This document shows positions 13,145 to 21,182 of a stretch of 64,000 nucleotides of DNA, one piece after another. A model generated the notes under the pieces. The model worked only from the letters and a program-made list of their open reading frames with translations. It was not told where the DNA came from and made no database searches. Both the position numbers and the translations under genes were made by a program. Numbering within the stretch: position 1 is the first letter of the stretch; each line of letters starts with the position of its first letter. Source of the stretch: Carposina sasakii (taxonomy: Eukaryota > Arthropoda > Insecta > Lepidoptera > Carposinidae); the NCBI GenBank assembly GCA_014607495.2, contig CP053166.1, positions 8,574,455 to 8,638,454 on the forward strand, given 5' to 3'.

Positions 13145-13328
13145 TACATATGTATTATAAAACAAAGTCGCTAGCCGCCGTCCGTCCCTATTTAGGCTTA
13201 GATCTTTCAAACTAGGGAACAGATTTTGATGCGCTTTTTTTAATAGATAGAGTTATTCACGAGGAAGGTTGGATATGTATAGTATTAGCACTGCACCCGT
13301 ACAAAGCCGGGGCGGTTCGCTAGTAAAA
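13145..13328 (+). mobile_element. Short non-autonomous Helitron-like element
   Basis: The text runs TATTATAAAACAAAGTCGCT, GGGAACAGATTTTGATGCGC, TTAATAGATAGAGTTATTC, and finishes with a GC-rich near-hairpin followed by CGCTAGTA. A subterminal hairpin followed by CTAGT at the 3' end is the Helitron pattern, and this layout is very common in Lepidoptera. There is no coding capacity. Only the 3' boundary is reasonably sure. Confidence 0.55.
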
Positions 13329-13611
13329 TATAAATGTTAAAGCTTATGAGAATGCAAAGATGCTTGGATATTTCTAACTGTTTCATACAATAATTACGAA
13401 AGGGATTTTCATGAATCCTGGTAGTTATATAGCTTATATATTAGATTAACACATATGATATGTACAGACACGCAGACGAACTTACAGACATCAGCTAATC
13501 ACGCTTTATATCTCGTAGCCTTGTAACATCTAAACTGGTATGATGTACATTTTCAAAGCTACGAGTATTCAATTAGGACCTACTTTCTATTCATCTATGT
13601 ATATTTATACA
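13329..13611. other. Intergenic spacer
   Basis: Nothing recognised apart from AT-rich DNA. Confidence 0.35.
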
Positions 13612-14150
13612 TATGTATAATAAAATTGTAACGAAACGATGTTTATGCACGCTAATCTTAGAAACGGCTGAACCGATTTCGATGCAGTTTTCAGGAATGT
13701 ACAGGCTGTTTTTTCGTTGCCACCCTTAACGAAGGGTACGTACTCTATACATCAGGTAAAGTAAGTTTTTGCCAAAAAAAAAATCAGGTAAATTATGTAA
13801 AAAAAAGAGATTTTTTATTTTTATTTCTTGATGGAGCCAAATTTATAGTGTCCAGTGTTTATGCTAGTTTTTTCATAGATTAATTAATTATTTCTCGTGA
13901 AAAAATCTTGCTACGCGCGTCTATGTGCATTTATGCAGAAAAACGTAATCTATTTACTCAACTTTGGACCCTAATATCTTGGGAACCAGACACTTCCCAG
14001 GTATGCTTCCATGGAGAAAAATGATCGTGATGATGAGGGGATTCCGTGGTTTTCGGGAATGTTGACGACCAAAAATCACCCTGTATTGTGACAGGTCCCA
14101 CTTAACATATAGGCTACATTTTATCCCGGGAACCCGATGGAGTATCAGCA
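13612..14150 (+). repeat. Older Helitron-like repeat, split by a MITE
   Basis: The left part ends AACCGATTTCGATGCAGTTTTCAGGAAT and the right part resumes ACAGGTCCCACTTAACATATAGGCTAC. The same two pieces are contiguous at 39500-39575, so this repeat was interrupted by the element at 13700-14085. It is a fragment with no gene. Confidence 0.7.
13700..14085 (+). mobile_element. Mariner-like MITE of about 385 bp, copy 1
   Basis: It starts TACAGGCTGTTTTTTCGTTG and ends CCAAAAATCACCCTGTA, so the tips are inverted (TACAGGnTGnTTTTT) and TA flanks both ends. The interior contains a block GAAAAATGATCGTGATGATG shared with copies at 30010-30402, 41897-42190 and 44938-45319. It does not encode a transposase. 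It sits inside an older repeat, giving a nested insertion. Confidence 0.8.
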
Positions 14151-16173
14151 TTATATTTTATTTTTTGCTTCTGTGAAAAGAAATTAAATTTTAGATAATA
14201 TTAAATAGTTATCTTAGTATTACTTAGCACCTAATTTATTTAGATAGATGACATGAAGCGTTTTTTTAAATGAGATGGTCTAACAATTAGGTAGATGTAT
14301 TTTTTTTTAAATTAAGTTTACAGTTTAAAGTTTACAAATTGTGATTGTACAATATCCCGCAAAACTGTTATAACAGTTTGACTGCGGGAACGGGAATTAA
14401 ACAAGGCATGGCCTGGAAGTTTAAAAAATGTTACATCGTTCATCGCCCACATTCGTGGACGCCAATAGCAATTAGACTTTATCACAAGACTTGACGAATG
14501 CGCGAAAATGAAGGCTTTCTACTGAAGTAAACGTGTCAGTAACGAACCTTTATAGATTCGATATAGAAATACTGTTACTTTGTCTAAAGCCCCTGATCAT
14601 ATTATTGCTCGTTTGGTATGGCTTTGTATCCAAATCCTAAACGTCAATGCCTCGCTTACGGATGTGGTATCGTCCCTACCGCTACTTACCTTACCTGTCT
14701 AGGTAGTGAACCGTATACATAGATAGGTAGTACAGGTACCTATACATTTTCAGAATATGTTTTAGCCACCGGCTGTGTGCCTTTCCGGCAGCTCAAATGG
14801 ACAATGCGTTTTCTCTCGGTACAAAGCAAGTCTCTTGCGCGCACAATTAGCGCCTGGCCGTGCGCTGTGGGACCACAATTAAACAACCAAACACTCATTA
14901 AAAATAATTAAGATAACAGCTATTTTTACTGAGAAAATAAACTCGAAATTATAAAGCGATTCTCTTGAAATGTGATAATTTATTTATGAGTTCTATAAAA
15001 CTAGCAGTGAAGGTGACTAGACTACGTAAAGGGTATTGGGTTTTGTTTTTAATAAAATTCATGCCTTTTACTTGGAAGATCGATGAAACTAAATGCAAAG
15101 TCTGAACTCATTGCCTCATGAGACATTTTAGAGAATAAAAAAACAAAGTTATTTCATTTCGATGTTGACGCAAGTATGACAATGAGTCGCGTAAATTCGT
15201 TCGCGTCGTGAATCACGGAATGTTTACATTACCTACCGTGGAGTCCGCTTTCTTGAGTTGATCCATTCTTGAATAATCATCTCGTATCGTCATCGATTAT
15301 GTCAACACAATGATCGAGCGACACAATACCATCGGCAATTGTTACAGTGTTAGCAGAAAGCTGAATTGTTGACTAAGCGGCTAGGTAGTTCTGGCTGAAG
15401 TCCTAAATCTATAGAAACCGCCTTTGTTTTAAAGTTTATAACGAATAATAGAAACCTAAACTAAAAACGGACAGGAGTTAGTGTTATAAAGATCTTATTT
15501 CAAACCATGCTATAGTTTGATTTTATATGTTACTTAACAACTTCATCCAGTCACATTTTTGGACCTTATGGTTTATGTGTATATGGTTTATTATACCAAC
15601 AGAATAAATTAAGTACTACCGAGTGACGATGTTCTCTAAAAGCAACTTTAAAGTTCTGCTCTGCCACACACATCTCGCATACATGATATTATCTAGCATA
15701 TTAGATTTATGATTCAACATAAAGAAGTACCGCGAAGCTCATGCAATACTACTCGACGAATGGTAGAGTCAAATTTTATTCATCAAAAACTGAAACTTTT
15801 AAAAACTACTAGCCAATTAATAAACGCTCAGATTGCAAACTGACTGCGACATGAAATATACTGTCTGCACTCACAATCGAAGAGAACTTTAGCAAACAAT
15901 CGACAAAGCGAGCTTTGCAAAAACAGCCGGCATTGTGACAGTGGGACAAGTTGAATTATGTCGATAGAGAAATAATCTCACTGTATCTGAAGCTGTCTGT
16001 ATGAAGATAGGGAATGCCATTTGTAGGTGATAACGATATAAAACTGATATAACTGGGAGATATTCTAACAACGGCGGATAAAGAGAAGGGAGCTTAACAG
16101 GGATTATTAATAGACAATAATGTCAGCGTTAGGCTGTCTTTCAACGTTGCGTTGCTATGGATGCGTTAAATAT
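14151..16173. other. Intergenic region with a GC-richer island
   Basis: No gene seen. A balanced-composition patch at about 14770-14890 (CTCTCGGTACAAAGCAAGTC, GCGCCTGGCCGTGCGCTGTG) stands out from its AT-rich surroundings and might be conserved non-coding DNA. A second at about 15185-15250 is weaker. The final bases, TGCTATGGATGCGTTAAATA, belong to a dispersed repeat that the DIRS element interrupted. Confidence 0.4.
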
Positions 16174-16213
16174 TTACAAATCAAACGAACTTACCTAGTG
16201 AAGTTCGATGTTA

Positions 16214-16362
16214 ATTGTGTGAGGGTGTTGGTCCAAGACGTCTTATAATTCTTGACTTGTAGTAGACGCATCGTGTCGCCATCAATCACGTATCTTTGAA
16301 GCTTCATTTATGAACGAAACTTTTTTGCGTTGATTGGAACGCATCCATTACGAACTGTCATT
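16214..16362 (+). repeat. DIRS inverted terminal repeat, left (3' end of the element)
   Basis: The + strand here reads ATTGTGTGAGGGTGTTGGTC and onward to ACTGTCATT, which is the reverse complement of 21034-21182. Apart from about three differences in the outer 21 bases, the two copies look identical by eye over roughly 128 bases. A further 40 bases (16174-16213) belong to the element but have no partner at the other end. Confidence 0.92.
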
Positions 16363-16443
16363 TAGTTTGAAGTATATGTTTATTTCACGACCTGTAAGCT
16401 GGGGACTAAATAATTTATTATTGGGGTTTCGGGTGGGAGTCTG

Positions 16444-16560
16444 GACGTCTTGGACCAACACCCTCACACAATTAACATCGAACTTCACTAGGTAAGTTCG
16501 TTTGATTTGTAATTGTGTTCGTGTGTTGGTCCAAGACGTCTTATAATTCTTGACTTGTAG
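16444..16560 (+). repeat. DIRS internal complementary region
   Basis: Bases 16444-16512 are the reverse complement of the left terminus (16174-16242). Bases 16512-16560 are the reverse complement of the right terminus (21134-21182). The two halves meet at one shared base, so the block is an inverted copy of the circle junction. In the accepted DIRS model this region templates completion of the ends and circularisation. It lies between the recombinase stop and the left terminal repeat, as in Dictyostelium DIRS1. Confidence 0.92.
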
Positions 16561-16656
16561 ATGTTCAAAGAGTCGTGAAATGTAACACAGAAAGTTTTAC
16601 ATAGTATCTATATTATTAAAAAAACTTAATTTAACACTTTTGGTTTAAGTTAGGAA

Positions 16657-17577
16657 CTACATATTAAAAATATTTGGATATATCGCATTACTCTGCATTA
16701 TAGGCCTGTTGTAGAATTTAGCAAACACCGAGGAGGTTTCACTCCAACCTGCCGTTCGACGTATTATGTCAACGTTCAGACCCATAGCCTTTGCCTTTGA
16801 GGAAGACGCATGTCGTGTGCTATGTGATGTGAACATATTGGTATCTATACCGCTTTTGGTCATTATATCCTTGATCCAACGGCTAATAGTTTATGATCCT
16901 ATAGTAGCATATGGTTTCTTAAAACTTATAAATAGTCGCCCTGTATTATTAGCCCGTAAATTCTTAGTAACTGTTATGTAGTCAACAAGCGACTGTGCAG
17001 GGCAGATCTCAGGCTTTTCAAAGAAAAAAGGAATAACTAGGGCAGGTTGAGTTGCACCTACTCTTGATGTTTTAATAATATCGGTAATTTTAATAATAAT
17101 ATTATTATCTGAATAGCAAATATTTTCTAACTTAATCAGACTTAAAGTTTGTACCCTGTGTGCCGTTATTAAAGCTAATATAGTTACTAATTTCTTTGAT
17201 AACATTTCTAATGAAATTTTATTATTAGGATACAGATTACTTAAGTAAGTCAACACAATGTTGGTATCCCAGGTAATATCATATTTTGGGTTATTTGGTC
17301 TTAAACGATAAACTCCTCTAAAGAACCTTTTAATTAACTCATTGGAACCGACCTGTGGTCCAATTATTAGCGAAATTGCTGAACGAAAAGAATTGAGACT
17401 TCCATATTTTGAGCCATTGTTGTACATTATTGTTAAAAATTTTAATATTTCTGGGATGCCAGCACTATAACAATCCAATTGGTTATCTATACAATAACTC
17501 CACCAGTTTTTTAAACATGTATTGTACTGTAACACAGTATTATCTGCTAAAGAAGATAGCATGACGTCGATTGACAT
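16657..17577 (-). pseudogene. DIRS tyrosine recombinase, broken by one in-frame stop
   Basis: The frame from ATG 17577 to the stop at 16657 spans 307 codons and encodes a tyrosine recombinase, the enzyme that integrates DIRS DNA. The N-terminal half has the SAM-like core-binding region (DNTVLQYNTCLKNWWSYC). Catalytic residues seen are Arg141 (ITAHRVQTLSL), His252 and Arg255 (HSTRH), Trp278 (AGWSE) and the nucleophile Tyr289 (FAKFYNRP). Codon 229 is TAA (16891-16893), one substitution from CAA, and the frame and homology continue past it. So this is a single nonsense mutation rather than a frameshift. The frame is open upstream of 17577 and overlaps the end of the polymerase gene, so the true start may be earlier or may depend on frameshifting. 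Without readthrough the product lacks four of the five catalytic residues named. Confidence 0.88.
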
Positions 17578-17597
17578 TACGGGTACGCCACGGTTTT

Positions 17598-19505
17598 CTA
17601 GTGCTTTCCTGATAAGACTCCTGCAACCAGGGTAAGGCGCTCGTGAAGAGGATGGGGCAGGCTGTTGATAGAAGTTAACAATGACTTATTAGGTTCTAAA
17701 TAAATGGGCTCTGAACACAGTAGCTTTAGAAATAAGGGATACCAAGGCTGGGTTGGCCAGTGGGGTGCAACAACAATACCAGTGGCTGTATCATTGTTTA
17801 TTTTTCGGAGCGTTTTTAATAACATTGAAAAAGGTGGAAAAGCATAAAAGAAATATTGAGACCATGAAACAGTAAAAGCATCTATAGCAATGGCATCGGG
17901 ATCCCTCTTCCAGCTAATATACTTCCTACATTTTTTATTGGCTCTAGAGGCAAAAAGGTCTATTTCTGGTATGCCAAATAATGTAATTATCTGTTGGAAT
18001 GCATAGTCTGCTAATTCAAATTCTATATTAGCTTGAATCTTTCTAGATTCTGCATCTGCTATATAATTGTCTTTTGACTGGATGTATGAGGCAAACACAA
18101 AAATGTTCCTAAACTCACACCATTGCCAAATTTCTTTTGCCAGAATATTTAAATAATTAAATTGCACTCCTCCCATACGATTTATGTATGATATAGCTGT
18201 GGTGTTGTCTATTCGAAGTAATATTTGACAGTTTTTACATTGAATTGCATAAGTTTTTAATCCAATAAAAGCAGCAAGAAGTTCTAGATAATTTATGTGT
18301 TTTTTAGATTCTTCAATTGACCATGAGCCTCCTAATGAATTGCCATTGCATGCCACACCCCAGCCAGTTAAGGATGAGTCTGTAAAAATCTCTAATATAT
18401 AACAGTCTGAACGGATGTTATTACTAGGACTCTTTATGTTCTTTAACCACCAATCAAAATCTGATTTTAAATAGTTGGGCAATTTCATGATTTTATTATA
18501 GTTGTTATTATTAAGTAAACTTAGATACTTAAGTCTTTCAAAGGCTTTGGTATAGACCCAGCCATACTTGACAGCCGGACAAACTGAAGTTAGTAACCCT
18601 ATCAAATGTGCAAATTCTCTTATTTTACAACTCCTCCTATTATAAAAAGATAGCAATTCTTGTTCAATTTTTAAACATTTCTTAGATGGTAATTCTATTG
18701 TCATGTCTAATGAATTTAGCACAAAACCCAAAAATTCACATTTTTGATTAGGTGTGAGTATACTTTTGTCATAATTAATAGTAAAACCAAGGTGATTTAA
18801 TAAGCTGCAAGCTTTATTTATACCCATTTTTGCCTCTGAATTGCTGTCAAATATTAATAGTATATCATCAAGATATACAGTACACATAATTCCTTGCAAC
18901 CGAAGATGTTCAATGATAGGTTTCATTATTTTAGTGAAGACATATGGAGCAGTGCAGAGGCCAAAAGGTAGAACATTAAATTCATATAATTTATTCTGAA
19001 ACTGAAAACGCAGGTATTTTCTATAGTGCTCATGTACACGTACAGAGAAATATGCCTCCTTGAGGTCAATTTTTGCCATAAGGGAACCACCTGAAATCAA
19101 CTTTGTGGCGGTTCTTATATCCTCAAGCTTAAAATGTGATGTTGTGAAGAACTTATTGAGTTTCTTTAGGTTCAAAATAAAACGTTTATCACCATCAGGT
19201 TTTGGAATCAAAAAAATTTGTGACAGAAACTGACCATCAGATGGTTGACATTCAGTTACAGCATTGATGTTAAGTAGATGAGAAATTGAGCATTGCATTT
19301 CTCTAGCCTCTATACCCTTTAAGCTATTTGCCGGTATTGATGTTTGATTAGGTGTACATGAAAAAGGCAATTTATAGCCCTCAACCCAGGATAAAACAGT
19401 TTTATCATTGGTAATTGACAGCCAGTTGCAATAATAAGATGACAAGAGTTTTACCTCTAAGCTTTCCCGTGTGGTGGGCCGCTTCTCTTCTGAGGACCTG
19501 ACCAC
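17598..19505 (-). CDS. DIRS polymerase: reverse transcriptase, RNase H, methyltransferase-like domain
   Basis: The 635-codon frame encodes the replication enzyme of the element. The RT domain spans about residues 85-300, with LIPKPDG, the catalytic Asp147 in KIDLKEAY, LPFGL at 179-183 and YLDD at 211-214. RNase H spans about 370-490, with the four expected carboxylates Asp376 (FTDSS), Glu408 (YLELLAA), Asp433 (RIDNTTA) and Asp484 (YIADAESR). The C-terminal part, about 510-600, has PEIDLFAS, DAFTVSWSQ, YAFPPFS and PHWPTQPWYP, matching the Dam-like methyltransferase region of DIRS elements, whose role is unproven. All catalytic positions are intact. The first listed codon is GTG, no in-frame ATG occurs before residue 70, and the frame stays open upstream. 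It overlaps gag by 49 bases in the -1 frame, so translation probably uses frameshifting or reinitiation. Confidence 0.93.
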   Translation of the reverse strand: MVRSSEEKRPTTRESLEVKLLSSYYCNWLSITNDKTVLSWVEGYKLPFSCTPNQTSIPANSLKGIEAREMQCSISHLLNINAVTECQPSDGQFLSQIFLIPKPDGDKRFILNLKKLNKFFTTSHFKLEDIRTATKLISGGSLMAKIDLKEAYFSVRVHEHYRKYLRFQFQNKLYEFNVLPFGLCTAPYVFTKIMKPIIEHLRLQGIMCTVYLDDILLIFDSNSEAKMGINKACSLLNHLGFTINYDKSILTPNQKCEFLGFVLNSLDMTIELPSKKCLKIEQELLSFYNRRSCKIREFAHLIGLLTSVCPAVKYGWVYTKAFERLKYLSLLNNNNYNKIMKLPNYLKSDFDWWLKNIKSPSNNIRSDCYILEIFTDSSLTGWGVACNGNSLGGSWSIEESKKHINYLELLAAFIGLKTYAIQCKNCQILLRIDNTTAISYINRMGGVQFNYLNILAKEIWQWCEFRNIFVFASYIQSKDNYIADAESRKIQANIEFELADYAFQQIITLFGIPEIDLFASRANKKCRKYISWKRDPDAIAIDAFTVSWSQYFFYAFPPFSMLLKTLRKINNDTATGIVVAPHWPTQPWYPLFLKLLCSEPIYLEPNKSLLTSINSLPHPLHERLTLVAGVLSGKH

Positions 19506-20938
19506 CTCTGTGGTGCTGGCCCCCGCTGAGGTACTGCCAACCGTTGAGGAGTTGTTTGGAACCTGATGTTGTGCTGTCTGCCCGCACTCGGAGTATGTTG
19601 GGGTCGATATCTCTGAGGCGGGCCCCGTGAGTTTAAAGTAGCCGGCTTTGCTTGCTTGTTAACTTGTGTGTTGTGGTATTTTATTTCTGAACCAGTTTTA
19701 TTTATGGCTTTACCTGCCTTTAAATCATCATACAAATTTTCCCCAAATAAATATTTACCTACTTTTGTTTGTGAAACAATCTCTTTTGTGCTCTTATTTA
19801 ATGCGAATTGCAAAAGATGTCGGCGAGACATTGACTCAGAATGGAAGAGGTCACACAGCATGCGACCGGCATCACTAATTATCTTAGTGGCCTCCTGGCA
19901 CTCTTTATTTTTTATTAATATGTTGAGTGCCTTCCCAATGCAAGCTGTAGCTTGACCTAGAGAGCCCTGCTTTTGCTCCATAGCCCCATCCCTCTTCAGG
20001 ACTTGGTCTGATATTGCTGCCTTAATTTCTGGGTTAAGTTTAGGGGCCTCCAAGAAAAGGCAGTTTTCTGGCGTTGGATACAACTTTAGTAATTCGATTT
20101 TAGCATCCTTTTCTAACCCGTTGTTGATGAGATGGTTCCATCTTGTAATAATGTCTTTATGAATTGGCTCCGCATAAATCTTTTTATTGGGGTCCTCACC
20201 CAAGATATTAAGCACATCTTGGTCTAACGGTGAGGCATCAGATGTACTAGGTATTTCAGGGGTAGCTACATAAGGCTCAGGAGCTAATTCATTAGAAGTT
20301 AGTGAATCCTGAATCTGAATTTCAGCTAAGTTTTGGTCACTAGAATGGAATTCTTCAGCATTCCCTGGGGCTAAAAGAAATTATTTATACTATTTAAGTA
20401 TTATTGTAAGGAGCATTATATTGAGGCGAGAGATAAACCACACGAATGACACTTAATATCACTACACGAGTTAATCCACAAGCCCTAGACAAAGGACGGG
20501 ATATGTCACACGAATGGCACTCGCAGTACCACCACACGGACATAACCTCAAAATCAAGTGACCGGCCGGGATAAACCTCACGAATAACACTCGCAGTGTT
20601 ATCACACGGGTAGATCCTCGAAGCAATATTGTAATCCTTTAAATTATTGAGAGTAATATTTGCCTTTAATAGTTTATTACCCAGTTAGACATGTAGCGAA
20701 AAGACAAGGTCGTGTGAGAATCTTACCTATAGGTAATAACTTTAGCTGAAATGTAAGTCCCTGAGTGTGATTATCAATTAATAGCTGCAAAACTATTGTA
20801 TTTACCTTCGTCAAAAGTTAGAACTTCGTTTTCACTTTCACTGGACGACTCACTTTTTTTCCTCATCCTTTTGGCAAATTTTTTAAAAAGTGTAAATAGT
20901 TCCTCCTCGTTCCTTCTTTTCTTCTTATGTTTTCCCAT
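19457..20938 (-). CDS. DIRS gag, two exons joined by a 435-bp intron
   Basis: Gag packages the element RNA. Exon 2 (19457-20370) carries the recognisable core LLKLYPTPENC, APKLNPEIKAAI and SMSRRHLL, followed by a tail rich in Pro, Gln and Arg (PQRGPAPQRW). No CCHC zinc knuckle is seen. The exon 2 frame has no good ATG: an ORF caller starts it at GTG 20215, but the frame is open to 20370. Upstream, ATG 20938 in a favourable context (ACAATGG) opens exon 1 (20806-20938), encoding the basic MGKHKKKRRNEEELF and an acidic serine patch SESSSESENE. Joining exon 1 to exon 2 at GT 20805 and AG 20371 keeps the frame and gives 348 residues. The splice sites are seen in the sequence; the use of the intron is inferred. 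Confidence 0.82.
20371..20805 (-). other. Predicted spliceosomal intron in DIRS gag
   Basis: On the minus strand the donor reads GAAG|GTAAATA and the acceptor TTTCTTTTAG|CCCC, with a T-rich tract before AG. The phase-1 donor base plus the first two bases of exon 2 form an Ala codon and keep the frame open. Inside, 20431-20635 is an imperfect tandem array of three units of about 70 bp. Confidence 0.75.
20431..20635. repeat. Three-unit imperfect tandem repeat inside the gag intron
   Basis: Units begin near 20431 (GAGATAAACCACACGAATGA), 20498 (GGGATATGTCACACGAATGG) and 20568 (GGGATAAACCTCACGAATAA). The shared core is CACGAATnnCACT followed by ATCACNACACG-type text. The units are diverged, unlike the well-kept coding parts. 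The array may affect transcription or splicing, but nothing shows that directly. Confidence 0.7.
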
Positions 20939-21033
20939 TGTAAAACTTCCAAACTCTGATTTAAACTTAAAGTATGCTTAAATTGATAGAAAAAACGAAA
21001 TAACCTGTGATATCGGCGCGCACGAAAAAGTCG

Positions 21034-21182
21034 AATGACAGTTCGTAATGGATGCGTTCCAATCAACGCAAAAAAGTTTCGTTCATAAATGAAGCTTCAA
21101 AGATACGTGATTGATGGCGACACGATGCGTCTACTACAAGTCAAGAATTATAAGACGTCTTGGACCAACACACGAACACAAT
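21034..21182 (-). repeat. DIRS inverted terminal repeat, right (5' end of the element)
   Basis: Read on the minus strand this begins ATTGTGTTCGTGTGTTGGTC and runs into GTAGACGCATCGTGTCGCC, the inverted partner of 16214-16362. It precedes the gag start at 20938 by about 100 bases and probably contains the element promoter. No TATA box is obvious. Confidence 0.92.

Larger units (their letters stand above)
16174..21182 (-). mobile_element. DIRS1-like tyrosine-recombinase retrotransposon, almost intact
   Basis: DIRS elements copy through reverse transcription and are thought to reintegrate a circular intermediate with a tyrosine recombinase instead of a DDE integrase. Here all expected parts are visible. 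There are inverted terminal repeats at both ends, an internal complementary region next to the 3' repeat, and gag, RT/RNase H/methyltransferase-like and recombinase genes on the minus strand. The ends were set by matching each terminus against the internal complementary region, which contains both ends joined. No target duplication is visible, as is usual for this group. The left end is about 40 bp longer than the right. One nonsense codon in the recombinase is the only obvious defect. The flanks belong to a dispersed repeat also present near 40130-40260. Confidence 0.93.

Noticed and set aside
19457..19510. Classic -1 frameshift heptamer near the gag stop
   Set aside because: GGGAAAG is present but not in the required phase relative to the gag codons.
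19405..19587. 60-codon frame across the gag/polymerase overlap
   Set aside because: Third-frame shadow of gag and polymerase.
20863..21066. 67-codon minus frame upstream of gag
   Set aside because: It is a different phase from the basic gag exon 1 and runs into the terminal repeat; no gag-like text.
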